Shown here: one piece after another, positions 1 through 5,496 of the stretch | Position numbering within the stretch: position 1 is the stretch's first letter | Layout of the letters: every line of letters starts with the position of its first letter | Assembly (NCBI GenBank): GCA_009703845.1 | Contig: WLFI01000058.1 | Coordinates: 1 to 5,560 of the forward strand | Direction of reading: 5' to 3' | DNA length: 5,560 nt | From: Actinomycetota bacterium | Lineage (GTDB): Bacteria; Actinomycetota; Actinomycetes; Actinomycetales; Microbacteriaceae | Notes under the pieces: generated by a model | What the model was told of the DNA's origin: nothing | The model's database searches: none | What the model saw: the letters and a program-made list of their open reading frames with translations, nothing else | Made by a program: the position numbers and the translations under genes

Positions 1-95
1 GCCTTGGCTAGGTAAGCGGCAGCGGTCAGGCCGTTATGCCCGCCGCCAACAATCACGACATCGTATTCACTCTGCATGGCTACATTGTCGCCCAT
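1..95 (-). CDS. FAD/NAD(P)-dependent oxidoreductase, N-terminal fragment (phytoene dehydrogenase-like)
   Basis: Only the first 31 codons are inside the window; the gene continues past its left edge. Reading leftward from an ATG at 95-93, the protein begins MGDNVAMQSEYDVVIVGGG and continues HNGLTAAAYLAK. This is a beta strand (YDVVIV), a glycine-rich GGGHNG dinucleotide-binding turn of GxGxxG type, and the following helix: the N-terminal FAD-binding Rossmann unit of the amine oxidase / phytoene desaturase superfamily. The GGGHNGL form is common in phytoene-dehydrogenase-like oxidoreductases. The substrate cannot be told from this fragment. An in-frame ATG at 77-75 is an alternative start, giving MQSEYDVVIV, which is a more usual distance from the Rossmann strand. 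A GGAG lies about 12 nt before the upstream ATG, a rather long spacing. The gene is transcribed away from the pst operon, and nothing visible links it to phosphate. Confidence 0.8.
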   Translation of the reverse strand, partial: MGDNVAMQSEYDVVIVGGGHNGLTAAAYLAK

Positions 96-157
96 GCCGA
101 GGTGTTGCTCCAAACATGCAGGCTGACACCCAGTTTGAAGCTCGGATGCTCGGTGTA

Positions 158-179
158 ATTCACCTTCCGTTAACCTTTG
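158..179 (+). promoter_or_regulatory. PHO-box-like 11-nt tandem repeat upstream of pstC
   Basis: Two adjacent 11-nt units, ATTCACCTTCC (158-168) and GTTAACCTTTG (169-179), agree at most positions. They fit the GTTCACC-type direct-repeat unit recognised by the response regulator PhoP in Streptomyces and other actinobacteria. They lie 40 nt before the chosen pstC ATG, where an activator would replace a -35 box. No convincing -10 hexamer follows (CATAGC at 181-186 or AACATT at 188-193 are weak candidates), which is common at activator-dependent promoters. The inferred role is phosphate-starvation induction of pstCAB. Confidence 0.7.
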
Positions 180-219
180 TCATAGCCAACATTTACCCGA
201 TTTGCCCAGACTTGAAGGC

Positions 220-1206
220 ATGAGTGTTGCTTCGGATGACCTAACCAAGCCTGTGCCGCCAAAGCGGCGACTTGCACTCAAACCACACTTGATTCAAGAC
301 AAGATTTTCTATGGCATCGCGAGATCGGCCGCAGTCGGAGCGGTCTTAATCGTTGCCCTGATTCTTGGCTACTTGCTCTTCATGTCATGGGACACCCTGG
401 CGCAGCAGGGTCCCGCATTCGTCTTCGGAAGCCAGTGGAGTGCCGCAGACCCAGAGAACCTGGTCTTTCAAATCGGACCCATGCTCTGGGGCTCGCTACT
501 GATCGCAGTAAACGGAATGTTGCTGGCTGTTCCTATGGCAATCGCGGCAGCCTACTTCATCGAATTCCTGGCCAACAGCAAGATCGCCAAGATCGCCACG
601 ATGGTCGTCGACCTACTGGCCGCGATTCCATCGATTGTTATCGGTCTCTGGGGTGTCGGTGTTTTCACGCCTGTCGCCGCGCACTGGGCCAAGCTCCTCA
701 ACGAAAACCTAGGTTTCATACCCTTCTTTAACAACACCTCGGGCAGCTTCGTGAACAGCCCGTTTATCGCCGGTTGGGTTGTTGCAGTAATGATTGTTCC
801 AATCATCACTTCGGTTACCCGCGAAATCTTTAGCCAGCTCGATCGAGACGTGATCAACGCTGCAACCGCGCTTGGCGCTAGCCGTTCATCCACTTTCATG
901 AAGGTGATTCTGCCTACCTCGTCTGGAGGAATCGTCGGCGGTGCACTGCTTGGCCTCGGCCGCGCGCTTGGTGAAACGGTGGCAATCTTCTTCGTGCTAA
1001 ACCTGTCGTTTGAAATCAACTGGGTCGAGGTTGTTGAGAGCCGCGGAGGCTCGATTGCTTCGATGATTGTGTCGTTCTTCGGTGCGGCTTCGCCTGAAGA
1101 GGTCAAGGCGCTAATCGCGGCCGGCCTGGTGCTTTTCGTCATCACACTTTTGATTAACTGGCTGGCTGCCGTAATCGTGGCCAAAGCCCAGCCTTGGAGG
1201 AAGTAA
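220..1206 (+). CDS. pstC: Phosphate ABC transporter, permease subunit PstC
   Basis: PstC is one of the two inner permease subunits of the high-affinity phosphate importer and forms the channel with PstA. Starting from ATG 220 the protein has 328 residues, within the normal PstC range. A hydrophilic basic N-terminus (residues 1-30) is followed by six hydrophobic spans at roughly 33-55, 85-112, 124-150, 181-204, 233-262 and 294-322. The cytoplasmic EAA loop that docks with PstB is at about 211-232 (INAATALGAS, ending VILP). It is followed by GRALGETVA (247-255), the PstC form of the family signature; E. coli PstC has GRALGETMA. The start is uncertain: an in-frame TTG at 202 would add six residues, but neither start has a well-spaced Shine-Dalgarno (GAAGG at 214-218 sits one base from the ATG). 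ATG 220 is preferred because TTG 202 would leave little or no leader after the PHO box. It is first in the operon and ends one base before pstA. Confidence 0.95.
   Translation: MSVASDDLTKPVPPKRRLALKPHLIQDKIFYGIARSAAVGAVLIVALILGYLLFMSWDTLAQQGPAFVFGSQWSAADPENLVFQIGPMLWGSLLIAVNGMLLAVPMAIAAAYFIEFLANSKIAKIATMVVDLLAAIPSIVIGLWGVGVFTPVAAHWAKLLNENLGFIPFFNNTSGSFVNSPFIAGWVVAVMIVPIITSVTREIFSQLDRDVINAATALGASRSSTFMKVILPTSSGGIVGGALLGLGRALGETVAIFFVLNLSFEINWVEVVESRGGSIASMIVSFFGAASPEEVKALIAAGLVLFVITLLINWLAAVIVAKAQPWRK
1196..1203 (+). promoter_or_regulatory. Shine-Dalgarno site deciding the TTG start of pstA
   Basis: GGAGGAAG lies inside the last codons of pstC, with its GGAGG core ending 7 nt before the TTG at 1208. 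It is the strongest ribosome-binding site in the operon. There is no nearby in-frame ATG, so it supports the rare TTG as the true start and suggests translation of pstA is coupled to termination of pstC at 1204-1206. Confidence 0.8.
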
Positions 1207-1207
1207 G

Positions 1208-2305
1208 TTGACCACTTCACCGATTGAAACGGCGGCTCTGCCAAGGCCAGAAAAGAGCCCTTGGCAGATCAAGAATCCGAAGCAAACCAGAGCGCTGATC
1301 TTAGCCTCTGTTGCGCCGGCCATCGTTGTGCTCGCAATCACGTTTGGTTTTCAGATTGACGGCACCATCGCAATGCTCACAATGTTTCTGCCGCTTCAGG
1401 TCTTGTCGGCAGGCGCTGTGGGTTTTCGTATTTACGGCAAAAAAGGCATCGCCGATGCCGGCTTGGTAATTTTTACAATCTTCTTTAGCAGCTTGGTCGG
1501 CGTTTTGCTGATGTCTGTTCTCTACTCGGTGATCACCGAAGGTTTCAAGGCACTCAGCCCGCAGTTCATTTCGCAGAACAACGTTTACATCACACCGACA
1601 ACCTCTCTGGAGTATGGTGGCGTGGGTCACGCGGTGCTCGGAACCTTCATAATCGTAGGCATCACGACCGCTGTGACTGTTCCGTTGGGAATTGCCCTGG
1701 CGGTTTATCTCACCGAAACTACATCGAAAACAAAGGGTGCGGTTCGCACGCTGGTTCAGGCAATGTCTGGACTACCTTCGGTGGTTGCCGGTCTGTTCGT
1801 TTACGCAGCGCTAATCACCAGCGGTTTCAGCAAGTACGCCGGATGGCTTGGCTCGTTGGCGCTGATTCCGCTGATGCTGCCTACGGTCACGCGTGTTGCA
1901 GAAGAGGCCTTGCGTCTGGTTCCGGTTGAACTTCGCAACGGCGCTCTTGCGCTCGGCGCCCCGGCCTACCGCAGTTTTCTGAGCGTCACGCTGCCGGCCG
2001 CCAAGTCTGGAATCATCACCGCCGTTCTGCTGGGTATCGCCCGTATCATCGGTGAAACCGCACCGCTGCTGCTAACCGTGAACTACGCGAACTCAACGGT
2101 TCTCAACCCGCTCGAATCAATGGCTGCGCTACCGACCTACATTTACCAAAACCTCGATTCGGCCAACGACACCAGCCTGCAGCGTGCATGGGGCGCTGCT
2201 CTGGTCATCCTCATTTTTGTGGCCATCATCTTCAGCGCCGCTCGCATGGCAACCAGATCTGCATCCGTCAAGAAAAAACCTAAGAAGGTAGCTAAGAATG
2301 ACTAA
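1208..2305 (+). CDS. pstA: Phosphate ABC transporter, permease subunit PstA
   Basis: PstA is the second permease subunit of the phosphate importer, pairing with PstC in the cytoplasmic membrane. The protein has 365 residues, longer than the roughly 280-300 of enteric PstA. The excess is N-terminal: hydrophobic spans near residues 28-47 and 53-72 precede the conserved core. Core spans lie near 86-108, 141-168, 184-204, 212-229, 267-290 and 328-347. The EAA coupling loop is at about 245-263 (NGALALGAP, ending VTLP). It is followed by [13 protein letters not shown] (278-290), the PstA version of the signature; E. coli has ARISGETAPLLFT. This separates it from PstC (GRALGETVA). The C-terminus is strongly basic ([11 protein letters not shown]) and so probably cytoplasmic. 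Translation starts at a TTG backed by a strong ribosome-binding site. The end overlaps pstB by 8 nt, so the two are almost certainly on one transcript. Confidence 0.95.
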   Translation: MTTSPIETAALPRPEKSPWQIKNPKQTRALILASVAPAIVVLAITFGFQIDGTIAMLTMFLPLQVLSAGAVGFRIYGKKGIADAGLVIFTIFFSSLVGVLLMSVLYSVITEGFKALSPQFISQNNVYITPTTSLEYGGVGHAVLGTFIIVGITTAVTVPLGIALAVYLTETTSKTKGAVRTLVQAMSGLPSVVAGLFVYAALITSGFSKYAGWLGSLALIPLMLPTVTRVAEEALRLVPVELRNGALALGAPAYRSFLSVTLPAAKSGIITAVLLGIARIIGETAPLLLTVNYANSTVLNPLESMAALPTYIYQNLDSANDTSLQRAWGAALVILIFVAIIFSAARMATRSASVKKKPKKVAKND

Positions 2306-3086
2306 TCTCGAAATCGCGAATGCGCACCTGCGTTCTGAAGATGTGAACGTCTGGTTTGGTGAAAGACACGTTCTGCGTGATGTTTCACTTACTTTCCCGG
2401 TCAACCAGGTCACCGCGCTAATCGGCCCCTCTGGCTGTGGCAAATCGACTTTCATTCGCACACTGAACCGCATGCACGAGCTCATTCCGGGCGCAGGGTT
2501 CGCCGGCAAAGTCTTTTTCAACGACCAAGACATCTACAACCCAGAGGTCGATCCAATTACCGTTCGACTAAAAATCGGCATGGTTTTTCAGAAGCCAAAC
2601 CCGTTTCCGACAATGTCTATTCGCGAGAACGTGCTCTCGGGCCTCAAGCTTTCTGGTCGTCGCGGCTACAACGCAGACGAGATTGTCGAAACTTCACTGC
2701 GCCGCGCATCCATCTGGAATGAAGCCAAAGATCGCCTAAGTGACCCAGCCACCTCGCTATCTGGTGGCCAACAGCAGCGACTCTGCATTGCAAGATCGCT
2801 AGCCATGGAGCCAGACGTCATCTTGATGGATGAGCCTTGCTCGGCTCTTGACCCGGGCTCGACCCGACGCATCGAAGAGACCATCGTTGAGCTCTCAGAG
2901 AGCATGACAATCGTGATCGTGACTCACAACATGCAGCAGGCTCAGCGCGTGGCAGACCAAACCGCGTTCTTCTTGGCCGAAGACGGCATGCCTGGTCGCG
3001 TCGTTGAATTTGGTAAGACCGAAGACGTCTTCAACCGCCCAACAGACCCGCGCACCAACGACTACGTCAACGGTCACTTCGGCTAG
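2298..3086 (+). CDS. pstB: Phosphate ABC transporter, ATP-binding subunit PstB
   Basis: PstB is the cytoplasmic ATPase that powers phosphate import through PstC and PstA. The protein has 262 residues, the normal length, and every nucleotide-binding element is intact: Walker [10 protein letters not shown] (43-51), Q-loop glutamine 98 in [14 protein letters not shown] signature LSGGQQQR (154-161), Walker B VILMDEP (174-180, catalytic Glu179), D-loop SALD (182-185) and switch His210 in VTHNMQQA. The strings QKPNPFPMS-like (here [10 protein letters not shown]), EPCSALDP and the early [10 protein letters not shown] region are typical of PstB rather than other importer ATPases. A GAAGG at 2284-2288, inside the end of pstA, sits 9 nt before the ATG. 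The stop codon is followed within 3 nt by the PHO-box-like repeat of pstS. No phoU follows, although phoU often accompanies pstB elsewhere. Confidence 0.97.
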   Translation: MTNLEIANAHLRSEDVNVWFGERHVLRDVSLTFPVNQVTALIGPSGCGKSTFIRTLNRMHELIPGAGFAGKVFFNDQDIYNPEVDPITVRLKIGMVFQKPNPFPTMSIRENVLSGLKLSGRRGYNADEIVETSLRRASIWNEAKDRLSDPATSLSGGQQQRLCIARSLAMEPDVILMDEPCSALDPGSTRRIEETIVELSESMTIVIVTHNMQQAQRVADQTAFFLAEDGMPGRVVEFGKTEDVFNRPTDPRTNDYVNGHFG

Positions 3087-3088
3087 GT

Positions 3089-3110
3089 TTTCACCAGTCG
3101 TTCACCAAAA
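3089..3110 (+). promoter_or_regulatory. PHO-box-like 11-nt tandem repeat upstream of pstS
   Basis: Two adjacent 11-nt units, TTTCACCAGTC (3089-3099) and GTTCACCAAAA (3100-3110), share the TTCACC core seen before pstC. The box begins 3 nt after the pstB stop and lies about 86 nt before the pstS ATG. Its position between genes indicates that pstS has its own PhoP-dependent promoter in addition to any read-through from pstCAB. The match is by eye to the actinobacterial PHO-box unit. Confidence 0.7.
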
Positions 3111-3120
3111 ATACAGTTTG

Positions 3121-3130
3121 CGTGTACACG
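3121..3130. repeat. Perfect 10-bp palindrome in the pstS promoter region
   Basis: CGTGTACACG is its own reverse complement and is flanked by TTTG on the left and TTTG on the right. It lies between the PHO-box pair and the candidate -35 element, a plausible place for a dimeric regulator. A related CGTGTTAC occurs at 3158-3165. No regulator is known to me for this site, and a 10-bp palindrome can occur by chance. Confidence 0.4.
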
Positions 3131-3131
3131 T

Positions 3132-3159
3132 TTGTCACCTTCGGTGTGTCAACTATTCG
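3132..3159 (+). promoter_or_regulatory. Candidate core promoter of pstS with overlapping third PHO half-site
   Basis: TTGTCA (3132-3137) is one base from the consensus -35 box and is followed after 16 nt by a weak -10 candidate, TATTCG (3154-3159). The -35 overlaps an 11-nt PHO-like unit, TGTCACCTTCG (3133-3143). Its TCACC core is exactly 33 nt (three repeat lengths) downstream of the TCACC in the second unit of the upstream pair. The implied leader is about 30 nt and ends in a strong ribosome-binding site. The -10 assignment is the weak part. Confidence 0.45.
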
Positions 3160-3195
3160 TGTTACTTCAAACAAAACGAATCTAAGGAGAAAGAA

Positions 3196-4257
3196 ATGCG
3201 TAAGTCAGTAGGCCTAGTAGCCTCGATTGCATTCGTCGCATCTGCCCTGATGGGTGCCCCTGCAGCTAACGCAGCCTCGGCATCAGACATCGTCAGCGGA
3301 GGATCATCATTCGCAGGTGGAATCATTCAGGCCTGTGCCACCAACTTTGCTGCCGCTAACCCAACCGCCGGCAGCGTTACCTACACCAAGAACGCTTCTC
3401 AGACCGGTAAAGACAACTTCCGTCTTGGCACCTACGACATGGGCGGAACCGACTTCATCTACTCGAACACCAACGGCGACAACTTGCCATCGGGCGCCAA
3501 GTATGTTGCAGTGACCTCTGGCCCAATCGCCATTGCCTACAACCTGCCAATCTCCAACCTAAAGATGACCCCAGAACTTCTTGCGAAGATCTACAAGGGC
3601 AGCATCACCACTTGGAATCACGCAGAGATTCTTGCGATTCAGGTAAACACCGTGAAGACCGCTCTGAACCGTCTTGCCTCGAAGACCATCACCCCTGCTT
3701 ACCGCACCGCCGGTTCGGGCACCAGCTTCAACTTCTCTGGTTACCTAAAGTCGACCACCAGCAACTTCACCCAGAGCTCAGACTGGTCAGAAGCAACTGG
3801 TGACGCGACTCCTCGCGGTAACGCATACTCATCTAGCTCAAACCTAAAGACCGGTATCAACGCAACTGCCGGTTCGATCGGTTACCTTGACCTAAAGGAT
3901 GCAACCGGTCTAAAGGTTGCACTTCTTCGCAACCAGAACGGTCAGTACTACGCAGCAGATGCAAAGCGCTCGGCAACCTTCTTGAACGCACAAGCAGACT
4001 CAGCTGTGAAGGCAAACGGAAACGTTGACATCGACTGGACCAAGTCGGTCAACGGTGGTTACAACGCAACCCTGATTACCTACGCGATCGTAAACACCAC
4101 TGGTAAGACCGTGAGCGTAAAGGGTGCAACCGTCAAGAAGTTCCTTCAGTACACCTTGGCAACCTGTGGCCCATCGGTATCGTACGGCTTGGGTTACACC
4201 CCAATCCAGGGCGCAATCCGCACCAAGGCCTACGCGATTCTAAACACAGTCAAGTAG
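3196..4257 (+). CDS. pstS: Phosphate-binding protein PstS, secreted (non-lipoprotein signal peptide)
   Basis: PstS captures inorganic phosphate outside the membrane and hands it to PstC/PstA. The ATG at 3196 follows AAGGAG (3184-3189) at 6 nt, and the signal peptide begins there, so upstream in-frame codons running into pstB are not coding. The protein has 353 residues. Its signal peptide is MRKS, a hydrophobic stretch to about residue 20, and a signal peptidase I site APAANA|ASA near residue 26; there is no lipobox cysteine. PstS motifs are present: GGSSFAGG (35-42) for the usual GxGSTF loop, DMGGTDF (81-87) for the Asp-containing loop, KIYKGSITTWN (131-141), YRTAGSGTSFNFSGYL (169-184) for the R-x-x-GSGT phosphate loop, and GSIGYLDL (226-233). 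The only cysteines, C47 and C324, could form a disulfide. Codon use looks strongly biased, as in a highly expressed gene. It has its own PHO-box region and is followed by a strong hairpin. Confidence 0.93.
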   Translation: MRKSVGLVASIAFVASALMGAPAANAASASDIVSGGSSFAGGIIQACATNFAAANPTAGSVTYTKNASQTGKDNFRLGTYDMGGTDFIYSNTNGDNLPSGAKYVAVTSGPIAIAYNLPISNLKMTPELLAKIYKGSITTWNHAEILAIQVNTVKTALNRLASKTITPAYRTAGSGTSFNFSGYLKSTTSNFTQSSDWSEATGDATPRGNAYSSSSNLKTGINATAGSIGYLDLKDATGLKVALLRNQNGQYYAADAKRSATFLNAQADSAVKANGNVDIDWTKSVNGGYNATLITYAIVNTTGKTVSVKGATVKKFLQYTLATCGPSVSYGLGYTPIQGAIRTKAYAILNTVK

Positions 4258-4274
4258 TCATTTAGCAAACGGTA

Positions 4275-4310
4275 GTTTGGGAGTAGAGGCCTTGGCCTTT
4301 ACTCCCAAAC
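4275..4310 (+). terminator. Strong hairpin after pstS (terminator, attenuator or mRNA-stabilising element)
   Basis: An almost perfect inverted repeat begins 18 nt after the pstS stop. GTTTGGGAGTA (4275-4285) pairs with TACTCCCAAAC (4300-4310), continued by a G-T wobble and AGGCC (4287-4291) against GGCCT (4294-4298). This is a 17-bp stem with a formal 2-nt loop. No real T-run follows (ACTGTTTCTGG), so termination may be partial. No convincing promoter lies between it and the next gene at 4352, which suggests that gene is expressed by reduced read-through from pstS. Confidence 0.65.
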
Positions 4311-4340
4311 ACTGTTTCTGGATAAGAATAGAAAGAGCAC

Positions 4341-4346
4341 GAGAGG
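4341..4346 (+). promoter_or_regulatory. Shine-Dalgarno site deciding the GTG start at 4352
   Basis: GAGAGG ends 5 nt before the GTG at 4352. That start gives a protein beginning with the positively charged end of a lipoprotein signal peptide. The longer in-frame opening at TTG 4277 lies inside the hairpin, lacks a ribosome-binding site and would bury the signal peptide, so it was not used. Confidence 0.65.
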
Positions 4347-4351
4347 CATTT

Positions 4352-5422
4352 GTGAAGAAATCATACAAATCGGTAAAGGCTGTGGCAGCACTGCTGCTAA
4401 TCGCACCGCTGCTAACCGCGTGTGACCCTCCAATGCCACCCGAAGCCCTCGCTGCTCTTGCCGAAGCGTCTTTCACCTGTGTCGAAGGCGACGTGCCGGC
4501 ATTCTTCAGCGAAGAAGTCGCCGAAGGTGCTCCATTTCTCGCCGAGAACCTCACCATGAATTGCCCAGGCATGAGCTACACGCTCGTTGATCAAACTCAG
4601 GCACAGCTCGTTGCCAGCAGCAACAGCCAGGCGGGGCCGGGCGACTTTGCTTATGCCTCGGTGCCTTATGCAGTCGAGTCTGGTGTGTTTGTTATTACCT
4701 CTGCCGCTGGTGCATCCGCTTTGTTCAGCCCAGCGACCATTCAGGGCATCATCGACGGTTCGATTACGAGCTGGAACGATCCGAGCATCCTCGCCGATAA
4801 CGCCGGCCAAGCACCGCTAGAAGGCCCCCTGACCTTTGTTCCAGTCACCCAACTCGATGCGGTTGCCGCACTCAAGGTTTGGTACAAGCAGTACGCCGGT
4901 AAAGACTTGAACGCAGACCTGGATGCACGTGCATCGGTGTCGGTTGCTGACTACGAAAATCTTCCCGAAGGTTCGGTTGCCTTCGTGCCTGGTGCTGTGT
5001 TCACCGCCCTTAGCAACGTCGCCATGGTTACCCCGATGCCCGCAAACCTGCTGGTCGATGCTGAAAAGTATCCTTTCGGTGCAACTCCAGACATGATGTC
5101 GATTCAAACGGCATCGTCTCAATGGAAGGTCACTAAGACCGAGACCGCGCTCACGGTAGCCATCGACTTCATGGCTAAGCTCGTTCCACCGGTGGGCTTC
5201 GACGAAGCTCCAGCGCCTTACCAGATCATCTACCCGGTCTATCTGAGCCTTCACGGCGAAGACACCCTTGGCGCGCGCGCGACAGCTCGCTACCTACTTC
5301 GTCAGGACTCTCAGGGCTCGTTGACTCTGGTTGCATCGCTACCTGTCACCGTGCGTGCAGAAGCCCTGGCTTTTATTTCGAAGGGCCTGCCTACGCCAAC
5401 CGCTGCGCCGGCAACAGAGTAA
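4352..5422 (+). CDS. Lipoprotein with a divergent PstS-like (phosphate-binding-protein) fold
   Basis: The predicted protein has 356 residues from GTG 4352. It opens with a lipoprotein signal peptide: a Lys-rich start, hydrophobic VAALLLIAPL, then lipobox LTAC with lipidated Cys24. PstS-like features follow: FSPATIQGIIDGSITSWNDPSI (125-146) matches the conserved substrate-binding-protein segment seen in PstS as KIYKGSITTWN, GSVAFVPGA (207-215) sits where PstS has GSIGY, and the C-terminus (YPVYLSLHG near 294-302, then ARYLLRQDSQGSL and LPVTV) follows the PstS end. However, the R-x-x-GSGT phosphate loop is replaced by FVPVTQLDAVAALKVWYKQYA (162-182), and the N-terminal GxGSTF loop is not recognisable. 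Cys43 and Cys71 could form a disulfide. A Pro/Thr/Ala-rich tail closes the protein. Phosphate binding as in PstS is therefore doubtful. It may be a sensor, a partner of the secreted PstS, or a binder of another ligand. Codon bias looks weaker than in pstS. Confidence 0.8.
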   Translation: MKKSYKSVKAVAALLLIAPLLTACDPPMPPEALAALAEASFTCVEGDVPAFFSEEVAEGAPFLAENLTMNCPGMSYTLVDQTQAQLVASSNSQAGPGDFAYASVPYAVESGVFVITSAAGASALFSPATIQGIIDGSITSWNDPSILADNAGQAPLEGPLTFVPVTQLDAVAALKVWYKQYAGKDLNADLDARASVSVADYENLPEGSVAFVPGAVFTALSNVAMVTPMPANLLVDAEKYPFGATPDMMSIQTASSQWKVTKTETALTVAIDFMAKLVPPVGFDEAPAPYQIIYPVYLSLHGEDTLGARATARYLLRQDSQGSLTLVASLPVTVRAEALAFISKGLPTPTAAPATE

Positions 5423-5440
5423 ACAAGTCTCAACAAAATG

Positions 5441-5475
5441 CTTTCACCCTGAGCGCCTAGCCTCAGGCCTGAAAG
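5441..5475. repeat. Imperfect inverted repeat after the lipoprotein gene, possible terminator
   Basis: Outer arms CTTTCA (5441-5446) and TGAAAG (5470-5475) and inner arms CCTGAG (5448-5453) and CTCAGG (5462-5467) are complementary, with one or two unpaired bases between them and an 8-nt loop. It begins 19 nt after the stop codon. No T-run follows on the plus strand, whereas the minus strand reads CATTTTGTTG after it. A Rho-independent terminator for either strand is plausible but weakly supported. Confidence 0.45.
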
Positions 5476-5486
5476 TTAGAAAGTTA
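5471..5486 (+). repeat. 8-nt tandem repeat GAAAGTTA x2
   Basis: GAAAGTTA occurs twice head to tail (5471-5478 and 5479-5486), 10 nt before the next possible start codon. It overlaps the right arm of the inverted repeat. It is too short to rule out chance; a regulatory role for the next gene is only a possibility. Confidence 0.4.
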
Positions 5487-5496
5487 GACTTAGGAA

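Noticed and set aside
202..219. TTG at 202 as the pstC start
   Set aside because: No ribosome-binding site, and it is so close to the expected transcription start that the message would be nearly leaderless. It is not excluded, but ATG 220 is preferred.
552..1244. Long open frame on the minus strand opposite pstC
   Set aside because: It lies wholly antisense to a well-supported permease gene, has low-complexity composition (many Ser, Thr, Pro, Ile), and resembles no family. It is a shadow frame.
3072..3082. GGTCACTTCGG as a further PHO unit at the end of pstB
   Set aside because: Its TCAC core is 17 nt from the next unit, off the 11-nt register, and it lies in coding sequence.
3004..3195. 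N-terminal extension of pstS starting inside pstB
   Set aside because: It reads through pstB and the promoter region, and would put 64 hydrophilic residues before an obvious signal peptide. The ATG at 3196 has a strong ribosome-binding site.
4277..4351. Longer start (TTG 4277) for the PstS-like lipoprotein
   Set aside because: It lies within the hairpin, has no ribosome-binding site, and would bury the lipoprotein signal peptide.
4817..5254. Open frame on the minus strand opposite the lipoprotein gene
   Set aside because: It is antisense to a gene with a signal peptide and recognisable fold, and has no recognisable protein features of its own.
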